Origin: Myoxocephalus aenaeus
Taxonomy: Eukaryota > Chordata > Actinopteri > Perciformes > Cottidae
NCBI GenBank assembly: GCA_038501785.1
Contig: JBAMJR010000087.1
Coordinates: 233,501-297,500 of the forward strand
Direction of reading: 5' to 3'
DNA: 64,000 bases
In this document: positions 11,738-22,925 of the stretch, in pieces
How the letters are laid out: every line of letters begins with the position of its first letter
Position numbering within the stretch: position 1 is the stretch's first letter
Made by a program: the position numbers and the translations under genes
Notes under the pieces: model-generated
The model's input: only the letters and a program-made list of their open reading frames with translations
Told to the model about the DNA's origin: nothing
The model's database searches: none

Positions 11738-12077
11738 TATCCATCATATCTTTTCCAAGAACCTTCCTGTGAGTTTACAGTTACATAGAAGCTTATTTCT
11801 AGAGAATTATACAAAATGATGGGATCTGTCACCAAAGTTCCAGTAACAAAAAGTAGACTTGCATAAGTTTCTTTTTATTTAGATTTTAAAACATTGTTTT
11901 TTTAGTTTCTTCATTCACAGACACACAGTATGTTGTCGTTGATTAATCAGCTTTTCAGAAAACACTTTGCCTTCCATCTCATTTACATTTGAAACATTTT
12001 ACATATTTTTTTTAATAAACACAAGAGAAAGAGAACAACACAAACTTCCATCATTAATCTTTCACAATTGGAAGACC

Positions 12078-13267
12078 CTAATTATCTCTTGTGTGAACTC
12101 TCTTGTGTTTCTTCAGATTTCCTCCCTCAGTAAATCTTTTCCCACAAACATCACAACCATATGGTTTCTCTCCTGTGTGGACTCTCTTGTGTGACTTTAG
12201 ATTTCCCTGACCTGTAAATCTTTTCTCACAAACATCACAACCAAATGGTTTCTCTCCTGTGTGGACTCTCACGTGTCTCTTCAGACCTCCCTGTTCTTTA
12301 AATCCTTTCCCACAAAATTCACAACTGAATGGTTTCTCTTCTGTGTGGACTCTCATGTGTAACTTCAGATGTCCCCGTTGTGTAAATCTTTTCCCACAAA
12401 CATCACAACTGCATGGTTTCTCTCCTGTGTGGACTCTCATGTGTGTCTTCAGATGTCCCTTTTCTGTAAATCTTTTCTCACAAACATCACAACTGAATGG
12501 TTTCTCTCCAGTGTGGACTCTCATGTGTGTCTTCAGATCTCCCTGTTTTGTACATATTTTCCCACAAATATCACAACCAAATGATCTCTCTCTTGTGTGG
12601 ACTCTTATGTGGTTCTGCAAACTCGCCTTTCGTGTAAATCTTTTCTTACAAACACCACAACTGAATTGTTCCTCTCTCGTGAGCACTCTTGGCTGTGAAT
12701 TATTGGATTTGTTGGCAGTGTTACATCCCACATGACTTACAAGAGCTCCCTTATATTTCAGGTCATGTGCAGCAGACTCAGGTGCCCTGGTCTCCTTCCA
12801 AACATTGTCCCCGTCTTCACTTTCAGGTCCAGAATCTGACAACGGTTCTTGACAATCACCATAATTGACTTCAGTCTCAGAAGATTCTGAAGCCTTTTCA
12901 TCATCAGTATTTGGATGTGAATGACGATGTGGATTTAGGTTCCTGGCTGGTCCTGATCCCCCACAGTCCTCTCCATCAGTTTCTGTTTTTATCAGTGTCT
13001 CTGATCTGCCGGCTGGAGGCTCTGCCTCTCTGTTGTCCTCCGTCTGGCTTTGATGAAGCCGTGAGGTCTGAGGTTTGTCATCTTCCCTCTTCACAGTAAC
13101 AACAGTGAATGGGAACTTGGTGATATCGGCCTCCTCCAGCACATTAAGCTGCTCTCCCTCTAGACGGGTCCAGAGATCCTCTTCCTCTTTTATGTGGAGG
13201 GGCTCCGGGTCCTCCTGGTCCAGGCACTCAGGGGGGAGTGCTTTAATCTCCAACAGCTGCTGGACAT
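12078..13267 (-). CDS. ZNF-b: C2H2 zinc-finger protein, finger exon (7 fingers)
   Basis: Predicted nuclear sequence-specific DNA-binding protein. On the minus strand the exon begins after the acceptor CCCTGCAG with DVQQLLEIKALPPECLDQEDPEP, an acidic region rich in IKEE and VKRED, and ends after HTRDN with TAG. Seven consecutive C2H2 fingers cover the C-terminal half, joined by TGEKP-type linkers; some are degenerate (TRERS after finger 1, TEEKP after finger 4). Finger 2 has Cys in place of the core Phe (GKICTKQG). Contact residues (-1,2,3,6) read as RASN, KGDT, EGHT, QGHL, EGGR, GGNS, EGNK. The matching first exon is probably 19966-20023, 6.7 kb upstream. It is closest to ZNF-c and ZNF-d, inverted relative to ZNF-a. 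Repression of mobile elements is a plausible but unproven role. Confidence 0.9.
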
Positions 13268-13739
13268 CTGCAGGGAGCACATTATGGACAACGGTGACTT
13301 CAGACTGATATCAGTTTTCATTAGTGGAGACTTTCAAGGACTTTGACTAAATGTACAAACACAGAAATACATAATACAAAACAACTAGAAAGAGCATTTC
13401 CTGCTGAAAATGCATCGGAATGCTAAAAGCTGAAACATTGATGAAAATAGCGGAATTTAGCCAAAAATATGAATATAGCTGAAAATACAGAAAAGGGAAA
13501 CTACCTGCTGAAAATGTCCTGTGCTTTTATTTTGAAGGGGCGTTCCGTCTATTCACAGTCCTTAACCCTCCCGACACGGCCGATGCATGGTTTTTTTTGA
13601 CAGAGTTTACGTTTTTAAAATATTCATATCTTCGCGATAAAACATTGCAGAAATATGTTTGACGTCTTGCGGAAAGAGGAGACTTCCTGCTTCCGTAGAC
13701 TGCCTCCGTCTGGGTTCATAATATTATCCGTAGTCCCAC

Positions 13740-14074
13740 GACAGTCTCAATGACGGCCGCTACCAGCGGTGGTTCAGGGGGAGCAGCAGCAGTTTCATTC
13801 AGGAACGGCAAGACGGCGGTGATGACGGGCGGAGCTTCTCAACGCTGATTGAGACGCAACTTTGCGTCACGTGATTTCTCCGCCGGAGTTGGGATAATTC
13901 AACTCACGCGAATTCGCCCCGCGTCCTTCGCTCTGTTCGCCCCGCATCAAATGCGGTATTCGCCGCCCACCTTAAAAAATGCTTTTAAACTGGGCGGCGC
14001 ATCTGTGCATTGACTTTGCATGTAATCTGGTCGCGCGTCAAATTTGCGCCGCGTCCGGTGTGAACGCAGCATTA
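13740..14074. mobile_element. PIF/Harbinger-like MITE remnant
   Basis: GC-rich stretch ending in GGTGTGAACGCAGCATTA, the inverse of the TTAATGCTGCGTTTACA end seen in module II (32733). Modules II (32733-33400) and III (50963-51734) carry longer versions. Classification rests on the terminal sequence only. Confidence 0.45.
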
Positions 14075-15765
14075 CTTCCGTGAGTTTACTGGCCGCCAGT
14101 CTACGCCGGAGAGAAGGAGGGGCTTATCGTCATGAAAACATCCACCATGGCAGAAATCACCACCATCTATGCTTTGTACTTGTTGTGCAAGTCCTACAAA
14201 TGTCAGAACATCAAACGCCCTTGTGTCTGGGTTCATAATATTACCCGTGAATGAGGCAAACTTTTTCACGTCGCGCCAGTTGCATCATTCACGCCGCCTG
14301 GCGGAAATGCACGTTACCCTCATCCATACCCGTCTGTGCATTGACATTTCATGTAATCTACTTGCAACACTTCTGCTGTGAACGCAGCTTAACTCCAGAC
14401 TTTGAGACTCTTGTCCGGAGCAAAAAACATCCACAGTTCTCCCAGTATGAATTCCTCCAGACTCAGGTCCATGTCAGTGTTGCACCTCAGGTTGAAGTGA
14501 GTGCTGCTTCATGTTTTTCAGTATTTACATACTGATAAGGTAATGAGAAGAAAAGTTAATGTTGTATACTTGAATCTTTTTTATTTTTTTATTTATTTTT
14601 AAAATAGTTTGTGGATAAAAGCTGTCCCTCAGCACACTGGACGTTTTCATAGTGCAGCGTTGGTCATAGATTGAGTAAGTATTCTCAGCTAAAGTTACAT
14701 CATTTGAATTTTATTTAAACTGCTTATCAGTAGTTGGACTTTTTTATTTCATGTTTGTGCATGAAAGCTTTTGAGTCTGTTAAAAAAGGCTGACGTTACT
14801 GAATTGTTATACATGTTGTATTATCTTGTTTCCTTAAAATGCACTTTTTGGTTTATAAACGACTATAAAAAGGGAACTAGCTTTTTTCTTGTTGGCATAC
14901 TGTGATATCCTGTACTCTCTCAGGTTCAAACTGCACCATCTTTTCATTAAATCAATTTGAGAAGTTGAACATTTCCCTCGATTTGGGTCGCGGCTTGTCA
15001 TTCAGGGGTAATGGTGGGTCCCACAGCCAGACCAGTTGAGAACCAATGATCTAAATAATCCGAGAGGAATTATAATCCAGGAAAAGATGGAAACTACACG
15101 GTTTTACTGAAAACGTGTTAAGAGAGAGAGAGAGAGAGAGAGAGCGAGAGGGTGTGTTTGTGTCTCTCTCTGTGTGCGTCTGTTTGTGTACGTGCGTGTG
15201 TGTGTGTAGTTGCTCTGTGTCTGTCTGTCTCCCTGCACCTCTCGATGTAGCTAAAACAAGTACCGTAAACATCGGGTTATAAGCCGCTACTACCTTCGGT
15301 CAGTGTCCCCGTTAGCTCCCCGCTGTAGCCAGCTGGGGCTCCTGCTAGCGCTCCGTCACTTCCCCGCTAACTTCCGCTAGCTCCCCGGAAACCACCGAAG
15401 GTAGCGGGACCAGGCTCGACACCCGACTTGGGCAGAGGGGACGCGGGCAGTAGCAGCAGCAGTGGCCGGTAGCAGCAGAACCGCTAGCTAGCATTGCTAC
15501 TAGCTTGCTACAGCAGGGACACTGATCAGCCGTAGGAGCGGCTTGTAACCCGACGTTTACGGTATGGTGTTTAGATCTGTCGATGCATTTAAAACAAGAA
15601 TGAGTGTGAAACTGCTCTGATTAGCTAACCTGAAGCACCTGTGTCACTGAGAGGGAGACTGGACTGTGGATTTAATGAAAACAACCTTTCAAACTATTGT
15701 ATTTGACAGAAAACTGTAACTCCGATCGCGAAAATAACGGAATCAGGAGAAGCACAAGCCTTCTG
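14075..15765. other. Non-coding repeat mosaic within element A region
   Basis: I see no real gene. The stretch contains a segment shared with module III (14085-14400 with 51735-52050), an inverted counterpart of 3715-3870 at 14900-15060, a (GA)n tract at 15121-15146 and a (GT)n-rich tract at 15180-15215. 15260-15560 has repeated GCTAGC motifs and resembles 25240-25420. Confidence 0.5.
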
Positions 15766-16140
15766 GATTCGATTCCTGTGACGAAGAAGAATATGCCAGC
15801 AAAAGGGATCCATTTGAAGACGGGTAAGTGTATTTACTGAACTTCGTTTTGCAATAGCATATTTACGTTAGCAAAGTTAGCACATTTAGTTCACGTTTAC
15901 GTTGTCCGTTACGTGTCCATAACATGCCACTGTGCGTAATCACCGTTATCTTTCTTTCAGTGATCTTAGTACTGACTGGTAGTAATGTATTTTACAACAT
16001 GCAGCTTTGCTGAAGCTGAAATTGTTCTGCAATTTTTGATGTAAAGCATGGGTATGTATCTCATATACAAGTGCTTATAAAAAGTGAATTAAAAAAATTA
16101 TGTAAAATCGAGAAAAAGGCCTAAGACCCTCAAGCGTTAA

Positions 16141-16779
16141 TGGAGGAGGGAGGTGGACGTCCTCTCACAATCAGTCGGATTCAAACAAATGTCTGAATCT
16201 GTGGATTCAATTGACCCAAGTTTACGACAAAAGACAATATTTCCTACGTTTCCATGTATAAATGCCTGAAGAGGGAAAATTGTGGAGTGAATGGCAAAAG
16301 ACAAATATTTTATACTCAAGATCCTGAAGCTTCTCTGCACTCTAGTATGACATAACCACAGCAATCTCTCTATAATCACAGGTCAAACAACTAAACTAAC
16401 CATGGTAAGTTGCTGAAACTCACACATGTTATAATTGAATAGTTGCACTTAGTGATTACATGCGTTTTATTTGTGGAATACTTAGTGAAATTACAGCATG
16501 AAAAACGTAGGCACCATATTTGATCTTACGCCCGTTCACGTAGAAATAAGGCAATACAGCGTAGGACTTTGTTTTAATGTTGCCAAAGTGTTGTATAACA
16601 CTATACAGTGATTCAGAGAGAAATAGTGAATATGAGTGATTTGTCAGTTTATGACCTTTGTTTTATTGCATGTGTTTAATTTTTTAGGAAGTGTCTGCTC
16701 GTGTTGTAGATGGCAAGAGGAGGCAGACTGTTGTTGTGCCAGCCGCCCTGCCATCAGTGATGATGAAGAAGGCCTAATG
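16141..16779. repeat. Non-coding, partly the inverted counterpart of 2020-2270
   Basis: 16141-16390 is the inverted match of the left arm of the palindromic duplication. No gene is supported; short open frames here are not conserved between the two copies. Confidence 0.5.
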
Positions 16780-17254
16780 CAGGGGTGTCAAACTCATTTT
16801 AGTTAAGGGGCCGCATGCTGCCCATTTTAATCTCAAGTGGGCCGGACCAGTAAAATCACAACATATTAACGCATACATAATGACAATATTTCTCTGTTTA
16901 AATCATTGGTGAAGGTTTTTGGATGATAAAACCCTATTTTAAAAGGTCTTTCTTCAATAAACTAGAAACATAAAGACCAACAATTCAGACATCAGCCCAC
17001 TGTTTACCTGCCTGGGCTCTCCTCTGCAGATTCCCTCGCAGTTGGGCAATATGTTTAGTAAAGTCAGTGTTGTGATCAATTGCGTCTGTGGCTTAATGGT
17101 TACTATGCACGTCTTAAAATCAGAGAATCAGTGTTTTGAATCCCGACTGAGGTAGTTTTTTTCTTTTTTTCCCTTCTGCAATTTTAACAATTATCCCGCG
17201 GGCCGGACTGGACCCCATGGCGGGCCGAATCCGGCCGTATGTTTGACACCCCTG
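16780..17254. mobile_element. Complete hAT MITE with perfect 8-bp target duplication
   Basis: Ends are CAGGGGTGTCAAACTCATTT and the inverse of CAGGGGTGTCAAACATACGG. The 8-base duplication GCCTAATG lies on both sides (16772-16779 and 17255-17262). The interior (475 bases in total) has no transposase. It contains a tRNA-like segment at about 17082-17154 with an A-box-like TGGCTTAATGG and a B-box-like GTTTTGAATCC, followed by T-runs. A partial copy lies at 2745-2866. Confidence 0.9.
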
Positions 17255-18235
17255 GCCTAATGTATGAAGGCCTAATGTTGTGGCCTAATGCTGTTGATGT
17301 GTATGTTGACTGGTCCAGTACCAGCACATCTTTTAGTCTCTAAAAGTGATGTTATAATATTATGAAATATATGTTCCTTTCACCTTGTATGTGTATTTCG
17401 AAGGAACTAAATATGGTAACTTCGTTGATGTTAATTTTCTATCTAAAAATACAAATAAAAAGTAATTGTCACAACAGTAAATGAGTATTGTTATGTTCTC
17501 CAATAGCACTCTAGCATTGACATTTTGAATTTCAAAGTATTTCAATTAGCTCTATAAAAAGGGTTAAGCTTTTAAAGTTTAAGCGGATTTGAAGATTTTC
17601 TTCATTGGATCCCATTAATTTATTTCCAGAAAAAGCTTGAAAACAATCTTAAATTATAGAATAATAGCTGAAGGTTTTGTCAACATTTGAAAGTTTAAAA
17701 TGTGTCTGTAGCTGAACGTATGCAGAACCTGTAAATTTTAAAGTTGAAGAGGATTTGAAGATGTTCTTCATATTTTAATATTTGAACGTTTCGGTAGCTG
17801 AAAATATGAAGGAGGAGATAAGGTCCAAAATACGTACGTACGAAATATAAGTAAATAAAGATTCGAAGAACAATAGTTGGACTGCTGAAGCATTCCAACT
17901 AATAACATTTATAAACAGCAGTATATTAGTACGGAGTACAAAGGGCGCTGGAATAAATATTGAATGTTGAATGTAAAATATTGATTTTATACGAAGTGGA
18001 CAGATGTCTCACACACTTTATACAACTATACTAATATTTAGATTGATAATGATGATATTAACACATTAAAAATTAGTAATTAAACTATGGCATATTTTTA
18101 CGCTTTTAAAAGATACATGTGCATGTCATTTCATTATTAAATTTGAGACGAGAAATAAAAATCATAATTTTGAATAGTGATAGTGCTCAACGTTTGTTGA
18201 GTTGAGAAGCTCAACAGACAGCAAGCTGATCAGGA
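17255..18235. repeat. Intronic module sequence, shared by all modules and the left arm
   Basis: No gene is seen. 17560-18200 matches 33600-34140, 52390-52930 and, inverted, 1020-1620. This supports one ancestral unit copied several times. AT-rich. Confidence 0.6.
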
Positions 18236-19001
18236 CTGGCTCATCTCGAACGAGCATATTGTTGTGATCAGATTATAATCTGCATATAAACCATAACAAC
18301 AAAGAGGGATATGAGACATTGTTAGTGGAGAACATAACAAGCCACCCCCACAACACTGATTACAAGAGCACACACACACACAATACTGTTCTCACATTTC
18401 TGTGCCTTATTTTATATATGTTCTTATACTATTAGCATTTAACTCCTTTTAGTTGTATTCGTAAAGTCTTAAGTTGTTGTAATTCTATGTGGAAGGAGGA
18501 CCTAGCAAAGTGTTTCAGTGTACGGAGTAAATGTCTGTTAACTGTGTAGGACAATAAAAATATCTTGAATTCAATTCAGCACGTTTAAAACTGAACAATG
18601 AGACAGTTTAGTAGCTTTGTACTCTGTGATAATACCTTGGTTTCACTTTTATATTCTTCTTTAGTTTATATTCCAACCTCGTTAATAAAGTAAAACGTTG
18701 GACCGGGTTGTTTATGTCGTCTGCATGACACAAACAAAGTATCTAATGATCTGTTTTGTATTCCATCTTCAAAACGTTGTAGTTTCACCGCTGCAGACTG
18801 ACGTCACTAACATCCGTCTGTCATCGCATCATAACTACGTAGTTAGTGAAAGTGGAGTCGGATTCTCTAAACACAGGTTGTCTTTTCCTAACTCCTCATG
18901 AAGTCTCCTTCCCTTCTTTCCTTGACCCCGTGACGTTTTCCACAGAGATCAAGGAGAAGTGGTTAGGAATAAACGTTAGGAGGAAATGTTTTGACTATTA
19001 G
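18236..19001. repeat. Module-shared non-coding block
   Basis: 18236-18780 is nearly identical to 37480-38030 and 56512-57060, including a short (CA)n and a run of AGATTATAATCT. It is probably intron between first exon and finger exon. No coding signal. Confidence 0.65.
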
Positions 19002-19479
19002 GTCCAATCTCAATCTCCACCCTTACGGGCTCTGAGGCGCGCTCCCGCAAAGTCCTTGTGGGTTTAGGGGTGTCCCACTGTCACATCGTGGAGTGCTAGA
19101 GGCTGTCTGGCAGACATGTGGGCGTTCAGCCCGATCAAATACATTTACACTGCATTACGGATTAAAGAAAATACATAAACACACATGAAATCAGAGGAAT
19201 GCAAGCAGAAAATATAAATATATGTATATATTTTTTTACATTAAACATTTCGTTTTGACAAAACGAGTAAATAGAGCATTTAAAATGACTTAAGAAAGGC
19301 AGATGTTAAAATCAGTGAATACAAAGTATAAAATAAATACACAATTGTACAATGTAGTCACGTGGTATGTTGTGCATTCATATTCAAACCAGTTCAAGCG
19401 CTCACACTCAGCCACTTAGCAGCTGACGTCAGTAAATCCCTGAGGGCTCAGGGTTCAGGGTGGAGATTGGGATTGGGCC
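19002..19479. mobile_element. TTAA-flanked foldback element, module I copy (shortened)
   Basis: The right end (GGTGGAGATTGGGATTGGGCC then TTAA at 19480-19483) and left end (GGTCCAATCTCAATCTCCACCC) are inverted repeats. The fuller copy is at 57144-57949; only the right terminus survives in module II (about 38125-38142). Confidence 0.6.
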
Positions 19480-19965
19480 TTAAACTGCAGCCCAGCTGTG
19501 TGTTTCTCTTAACACGGTCTTACTTCCGTATCCGGTCTGTGGCACTCAGACCCAAGCCCGTTGGTTCCTACTGATTCGTTTAAATAATAATCAGGAGGAA
19601 TATAAATACTTTATTTGCTGGGACGGAGTTTATGGATTCATAAAAATAAAGTCGTACAATGTTTTCACTATTCTACCGCAGCCTATTTCCTCACTCAAGG
19701 AAGTTGTTCTGCGCCGCCATTTTGACCCATAAAGTCTCCACGTGCAAATCCCGTAAAAGAAACGGAGAAACAGTTTGACCAGAGGACCGTCGGGTGTTTA
19801 AAAGTTCCTCCCTGCTGAATGTAACCAGAGAAGGAGAGCTGGAAACGAAACACATCCACCAAAAGTCTCTCTGACTACAATGAATGACCTGAAAACGGAC
19901 TCAGATGAGACTTAAACCCGTAAAACGAGCATGAACACCAGGAACAAGAAGTAAAAAGCACAAAC

Positions 19966-20023
19966 CTGATCTGTGGAGCTGAACTCGAGGGTTCAGCCTC
20001 CAGTAGTTTGGCTCGTCGCTCAT
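19966..20023 (-). CDS. Likely first coding exon of ZNF-b (alternative start)
   Basis: The segment ends at donor GTTTGTG. Its last base G joins the ATGTCC of the finger exon to give the Asp codon of DVQQLL. In the ancestral frame (RFRENERRAKLLEAE...) a 5-base deletion relative to 28103-28292 and 59711-59822 throws the exon out of frame with exon 2. However, ATG at 20023-20021 reads MSDEPNYWRLNPRVQLHRS and then splices in frame to exon 2. The same arrangement is kept in modules II and III. The coding choice is an inference from splice phase; it needs transcript support. Confidence 0.55.
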
Positions 20024-20087
20024 TTTCTCTGAAACGAGAAACGTCCTCCTCGTGATCTGCTGTTAATCTGTCAAACAGCTCGTGATG

Positions 20088-20140
20088 TGTCCTTTCGTGT
20101 CGAGGCTTGAAGCTTGTGTCGAGTAATCCAGGTGCAGCCC
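20088..20140 (-). mobile_element. hAT terminus fused to the ZNF first exon
   Basis: On the minus strand GGATTACTCGACAC...CCTCGACACGAAAGGACACATCAC runs directly into GAGCTGTTTGACAG, the middle of the ancestral first exon. The element part matches the right end of the hAT at 7504-8217 up to two bases from its tip. It replaces the first codons (MSKADML...) that are intact at 28292. Confidence 0.6.
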
Positions 20141-20173
20141 AAGTCTCTGTTCCTGTGTTGATCGCTGCTATCG

Positions 20174-20192
20174 CTACATGACCGAGCTACAT
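20174..20192 (-). promoter_or_regulatory. Two minimal start-stop uORFs (ATGTAG) upstream of ZNF-b exon 1
   Basis: On the minus strand ATGTAG occurs at 20192-20187 and at 20179-20174. These are the only ATGs between about 20230 and the proposed start at 20023, and both are followed at once by a stop. They are kept in modules II (38845-38840, 38832-38827) and III (58303-58298, 58290-58285). They would matter only if transcription starts upstream, which is not shown. Confidence 0.35.
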
Positions 20193-20369
20193 GCTAGGTG
20201 GCTAACACTCGCTAGCTTCTCAGGACTTTACCGGACAATTCCTTTAAAGCTCACAGCGGGTCCGCGTGTCTCTCTATGGCTCCACTGAGCTCTCCATCCG
20301 GCTGCAGCTGCTTCACCTGGTAGACACAGAGCTGGAGGAGAGAAGCTGCTGCTGCTTCTTCTTCCTCTT

Positions 20370-20523
20370 CTTCTTCTTCTTCTTTGAGGTTTATTGGCGG
20401 TGAGCAAACAACTGTTTGGTGCATTACCGCCACCAACTGGTATGGAGTGTGAATCAGGATCTCTAGTACTTAATAATAATAATAATAATACTAGTATGTA
20501 TATGTAATAATATGTATATATAA

Positions 20524-20594
<71 letters not shown>

Positions 20595-20945
20595 TATATA
20601 CATATTAATTCCCAACAAACAAACAGAATAAAAAAAAGATACTGAAATAGTACTTGATAGCACTTGAGTTATTTTTCAGAATATCTGTTATATCTAACTC
20701 TAATTTTTCATTGCAGAGGCTTCCAATTATCTGTCTTCTTTCATGCTCATATTTCTGACAGTGTAAAATAACATGTTCTATTGTTTCTTCTTGCTCACAA
20801 TAGTCACACTTTCCATATTGTTTATAGCGTACTGTTAAGCCCAGTGTGTCCAAATCTAAGTCTTGATATAAAATAAGTATAATAATCTTAGTCCCGCAGT
20901 GGGGAAATTGCAGGTTTACAGCAGCATTGAACACAAGAGACACAC
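20370..20945 (-). mobile_element. I/Nimb-type LINE 3' fragment with AT microsatellite
   Basis: Minus-strand reading of 20943-20605 gives CDYCEQEETIEHVILHCQKY, the C-terminal zinc-binding block typical of LINEs of the I group that follow an RNase H domain. It is followed by an (AT)n tract (about 20521-20588), an (AAT)n tract, and a 3' end with TTGGTGGCGGTAATGCACC and a GAA-rich tail. A parallel copy is at 39046-39860. 58480-58880 carries the upstream RNase H part of the same family. Confidence 0.7.
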
Positions 20946-21484
20946 AGTAAAAACATAATAATCAAGTAATATAAATAAACAGTAAAGCAGTAATAAAAAC
21001 AGTAAAGAAGAATACAGGAGCAATATTAAATATACAGACGGAATAAAAAAGAAGATAAATTACTTAAATGTATTATCACTGTTTCTTCTCTCCTGTTCCT
21101 TCCGGCACATCTCATTTCTCCCACTTTTCTTCTGGACTCTATTGTACAGCAGTATTGCATATTTAAGTATTAAGTCTACAAAAAGACACACATTATATAT
21201 CTATCTATTTGTACATTTAGGTATTGACAAAAGAAATCACAGCTCCTCCTTGACTGAACTAAAATCCATACTATGATCATAAAACTGATTTACGGCAGCT
21301 GACCTGTCGTAACAACAATGGGTCTTCCCCACTCAGCTTGGCAGCTTCTTCTTTTTAAAATTGTATTCTTTATTCAACAATTGCACATGTACAATTTCAT
21401 AATTTAATTTCTATTTCAGAAATAAGTCTTGCTTTTCTTTTGATGCTAAAAGAAGACTTGTTGCTGCTACTTTTATGTCAGTGA
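20946..21484. repeat. Non-coding LINE-derived sequence
   Basis: Nearly identical to 39862-40396 in module II. It contains an inverted LINE-type 3' end (AATTGTATTCTTTATTCAACAATTGC). I see no gene. Confidence 0.5.
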
Positions 21485-21668
21485 TTGATTATGTTGTTTT
21501 ATACATGTATGCATCTTGTCTACCATGGATCATTGAGGTTCATAACACATCGTAATGCCCGTACTCACCATTGCTCCCTGTATGCTAGGGTTGGTTGGCC
21601 TGCACTGTCCATCTGTAGACTAAGTCATTGGCATGTCGTTATTTATAAGGCAATTCTTAATGTACTTC

Positions 21669-21906
21669 TGTAGCGGACTTGGAGGTCATAATTCACAGGA
21701 CTAGTGGGATGGCTGACGATACAGTTGACTGCCCCTTTAAGAGCAGGTATCGTAGCCATAGTAACGGGGTGGTGTTGAGGGGTTAAAGGTGACTGGCTGT
21801 CAGTGTCACGGGGCGAAATGTTTGTGTGAGCAGCAATAAACGGCTACGCACCTGTGCAGCCAAAGAGAGAAGTTGTGTGTGCTGCGTTCATTCCTGCGCT
21901 CCTACA
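21669..21906 (+). repeat. 5' LTR of the Ty3/gypsy element
   Basis: Begins TG and ends CA. AATAAA occurs near 21836. The next ten bases are TTGGTGACCC. No second LTR was found. Confidence 0.85.
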
Positions 21907-21946
21907 TTGGTGACCCTGAGTCTACTGGACGGATCCAGAGACGAGC

Positions 21947-22597
21947 ATGGCTACGCACGCAGTTTCGCTCAAGCTACCGGAGTTCTGGGAGACGCAGGCA
22001 TCAGTCTGGTTTGCTCAGGCCGAAGCGCAGTTCGCGCTCAGAGACATTACCGCTGACGCTACGAAATATTATTATGTCGTAGCGGCTCTCGGCAGTTCAA
22101 CAGCGGGCAGGGTGGGGAGCATTCTCGAACACCCCCCGGAGCACGGCAAGTACGCTACGCAGAAAGACCACCTGTTGAAGGCGTTCGGACTGTCTGAATC
22201 CGAGCGGGCTCGCCGGCTGCTCTCACTGAATGGCCTCGGCGACAACAAGCCGTCGGAGCTGATGGATAAAATGCTAGCTCTCCTGGGTAGGAACAAGCCG
22301 GACTTTCTGTTCATTGAACTATTTTTGCAGCAGCTGCCGTTGCAAGTGCGGTCCGCTTTGGCCAACACCAGCATTACGGAGGTTTGGGAGCTGGCCGAAG
22401 AGGCAGATAAGTTTTTTTTGGTCGGCCAACAACACTGCGGGGCCGTGCGGGAGCCGGCTCAAACCGCGGCATGGCTACCGGCTGAGACAGCGGTTGTCGC
22501 GGCGGCGGCAGCGAGTCAACAGCAGGGATCTGCCGGTCTATGTTTCTACCATGCAAGGTTTGGGCCGACGGGAAATGCCAGGGCCGGCGCTCAGTAG
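21947..22597 (+). CDS. gag: Gag-like polyprotein of Ty3/gypsy element
   Basis: Structural capsid protein of the retrotransposon, 216 residues. The N-terminal motif ATHAVSLKLPEFWETQASVWF with AEAQFALRDI, the KYYYVVAALGSSTAGRV block and the LPLQVRSALA block are typical of metazoan gypsy Gag proteins. The frame runs into other residues after LCFYHARFG, where the cysteine-rich tail is expected. ADGKCQ is readable in the next frame, so a frameshift near 22560 is likely. The start ATG lies 40 bases after the LTR. Confidence 0.85.
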   Translation: MATHAVSLKLPEFWETQASVWFAQAEAQFALRDITADATKYYYVVAALGSSTAGRVGSILEHPPEHGKYATQKDHLLKAFGLSESERARRLLSLNGLGDNKPSELMDKMLALLGRNKPDFLFIELFLQQLPLQVRSALANTSITEVWELAEEADKFFLVGQQHCGAVREPAQTAAWLPAETAVVAAAAASQQQGSAGLCFYHARFGPTGNARAGAQ

Positions 22598-22629
22598 CTG
22601 CCGTGAGCGTCGGCCGAGCGGGCAGTGCT

Positions 22630-22925
22630 GCTGTTTATCCAGGATTACATCTCCGGGCGGCGCTTTTTGTGCGACACGGGGGCACAGATGAGCGTCGTGC
22701 CGGCATCACGGGCGGGCATGCTGACGGACGAGCAGGGCCCCCCCTGGAAGCCGCGAACGGCAGCCCCATCCGCACTTATGGAACGCGGAGCATAAGGCTG
22801 TGTTTCAGGGGGCAGCATTTCCGCTGGGACTTGGTGACGGCTAGGATTACCATGCCCTTACTCTGCGCGGATTTCTTGTGCGCCTATGGATTGTTGGTGG
22901 ATCAAGGGCCGGCGCCGGATAAATG
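22630..22925 (+). pseudogene. Gypsy aspartic protease fragment, frameshifted
   Basis: The catalytic motif FLCDTGAQMSVVP is readable at about 22665-22710 and GPPLEAANGSPIRTYGT in another frame from about 22735. The shift falls at a run of seven C (22738-22744), suggesting loss of one C. ITMPLLCADFLCAYGLLVD, the C-terminal flap/ILG-type region, follows. Non-functional as read. Confidence 0.8.

Larger units (their letters stand above)
13566..16136 (+). mobile_element. piggyBac-like element A (TTAA-flanked, interrupted)
   Basis: The left end is TTAA followed by CCCTCCCGACACGGCCGATG. It resembles the 5' end of element C (the minus strand at 46239). The right end is AAATCGAGAAAAAGGCCTAAGACCCTCAAGCG followed by TTAA (16137-16140), like the 3' ends of the other copies. 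Inside, at about 15768-15823 (+), is a short acidic coding piece ending DPFEDG followed by GTAAGTG. It matches the first exon of copies B and D. A PIF/Harbinger-like MITE (about 13740-14074) and other repeats interrupt it. No DDD transposase core is visible, so it is non-autonomous. Confidence 0.55.

Noticed and set aside
12259..12735. 158-codon plus-strand frame opposite the ZNF-b fingers, with similar frames at 31428, 49573 and 6241-6647
   Set aside because: Antisense shadows of the zinc-finger repeat (regular MWTLTC / FPQTSQ pattern).
17082..17154. Possible functional tRNA gene
   Set aside because: A and B boxes are imperfect and no clean acceptor or anticodon stem can be drawn; it lies inside a MITE.
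20251..20436. Glu-rich small protein conserved in modules I, II and III
   Set aside because: The poly-Glu comes from the GAA-rich LINE tail and the conservation is explained by recent duplication.
20463..20663. Tyr/Ile-rich minus-strand frame
   Set aside because: Translation of the (AT)n microsatellite.
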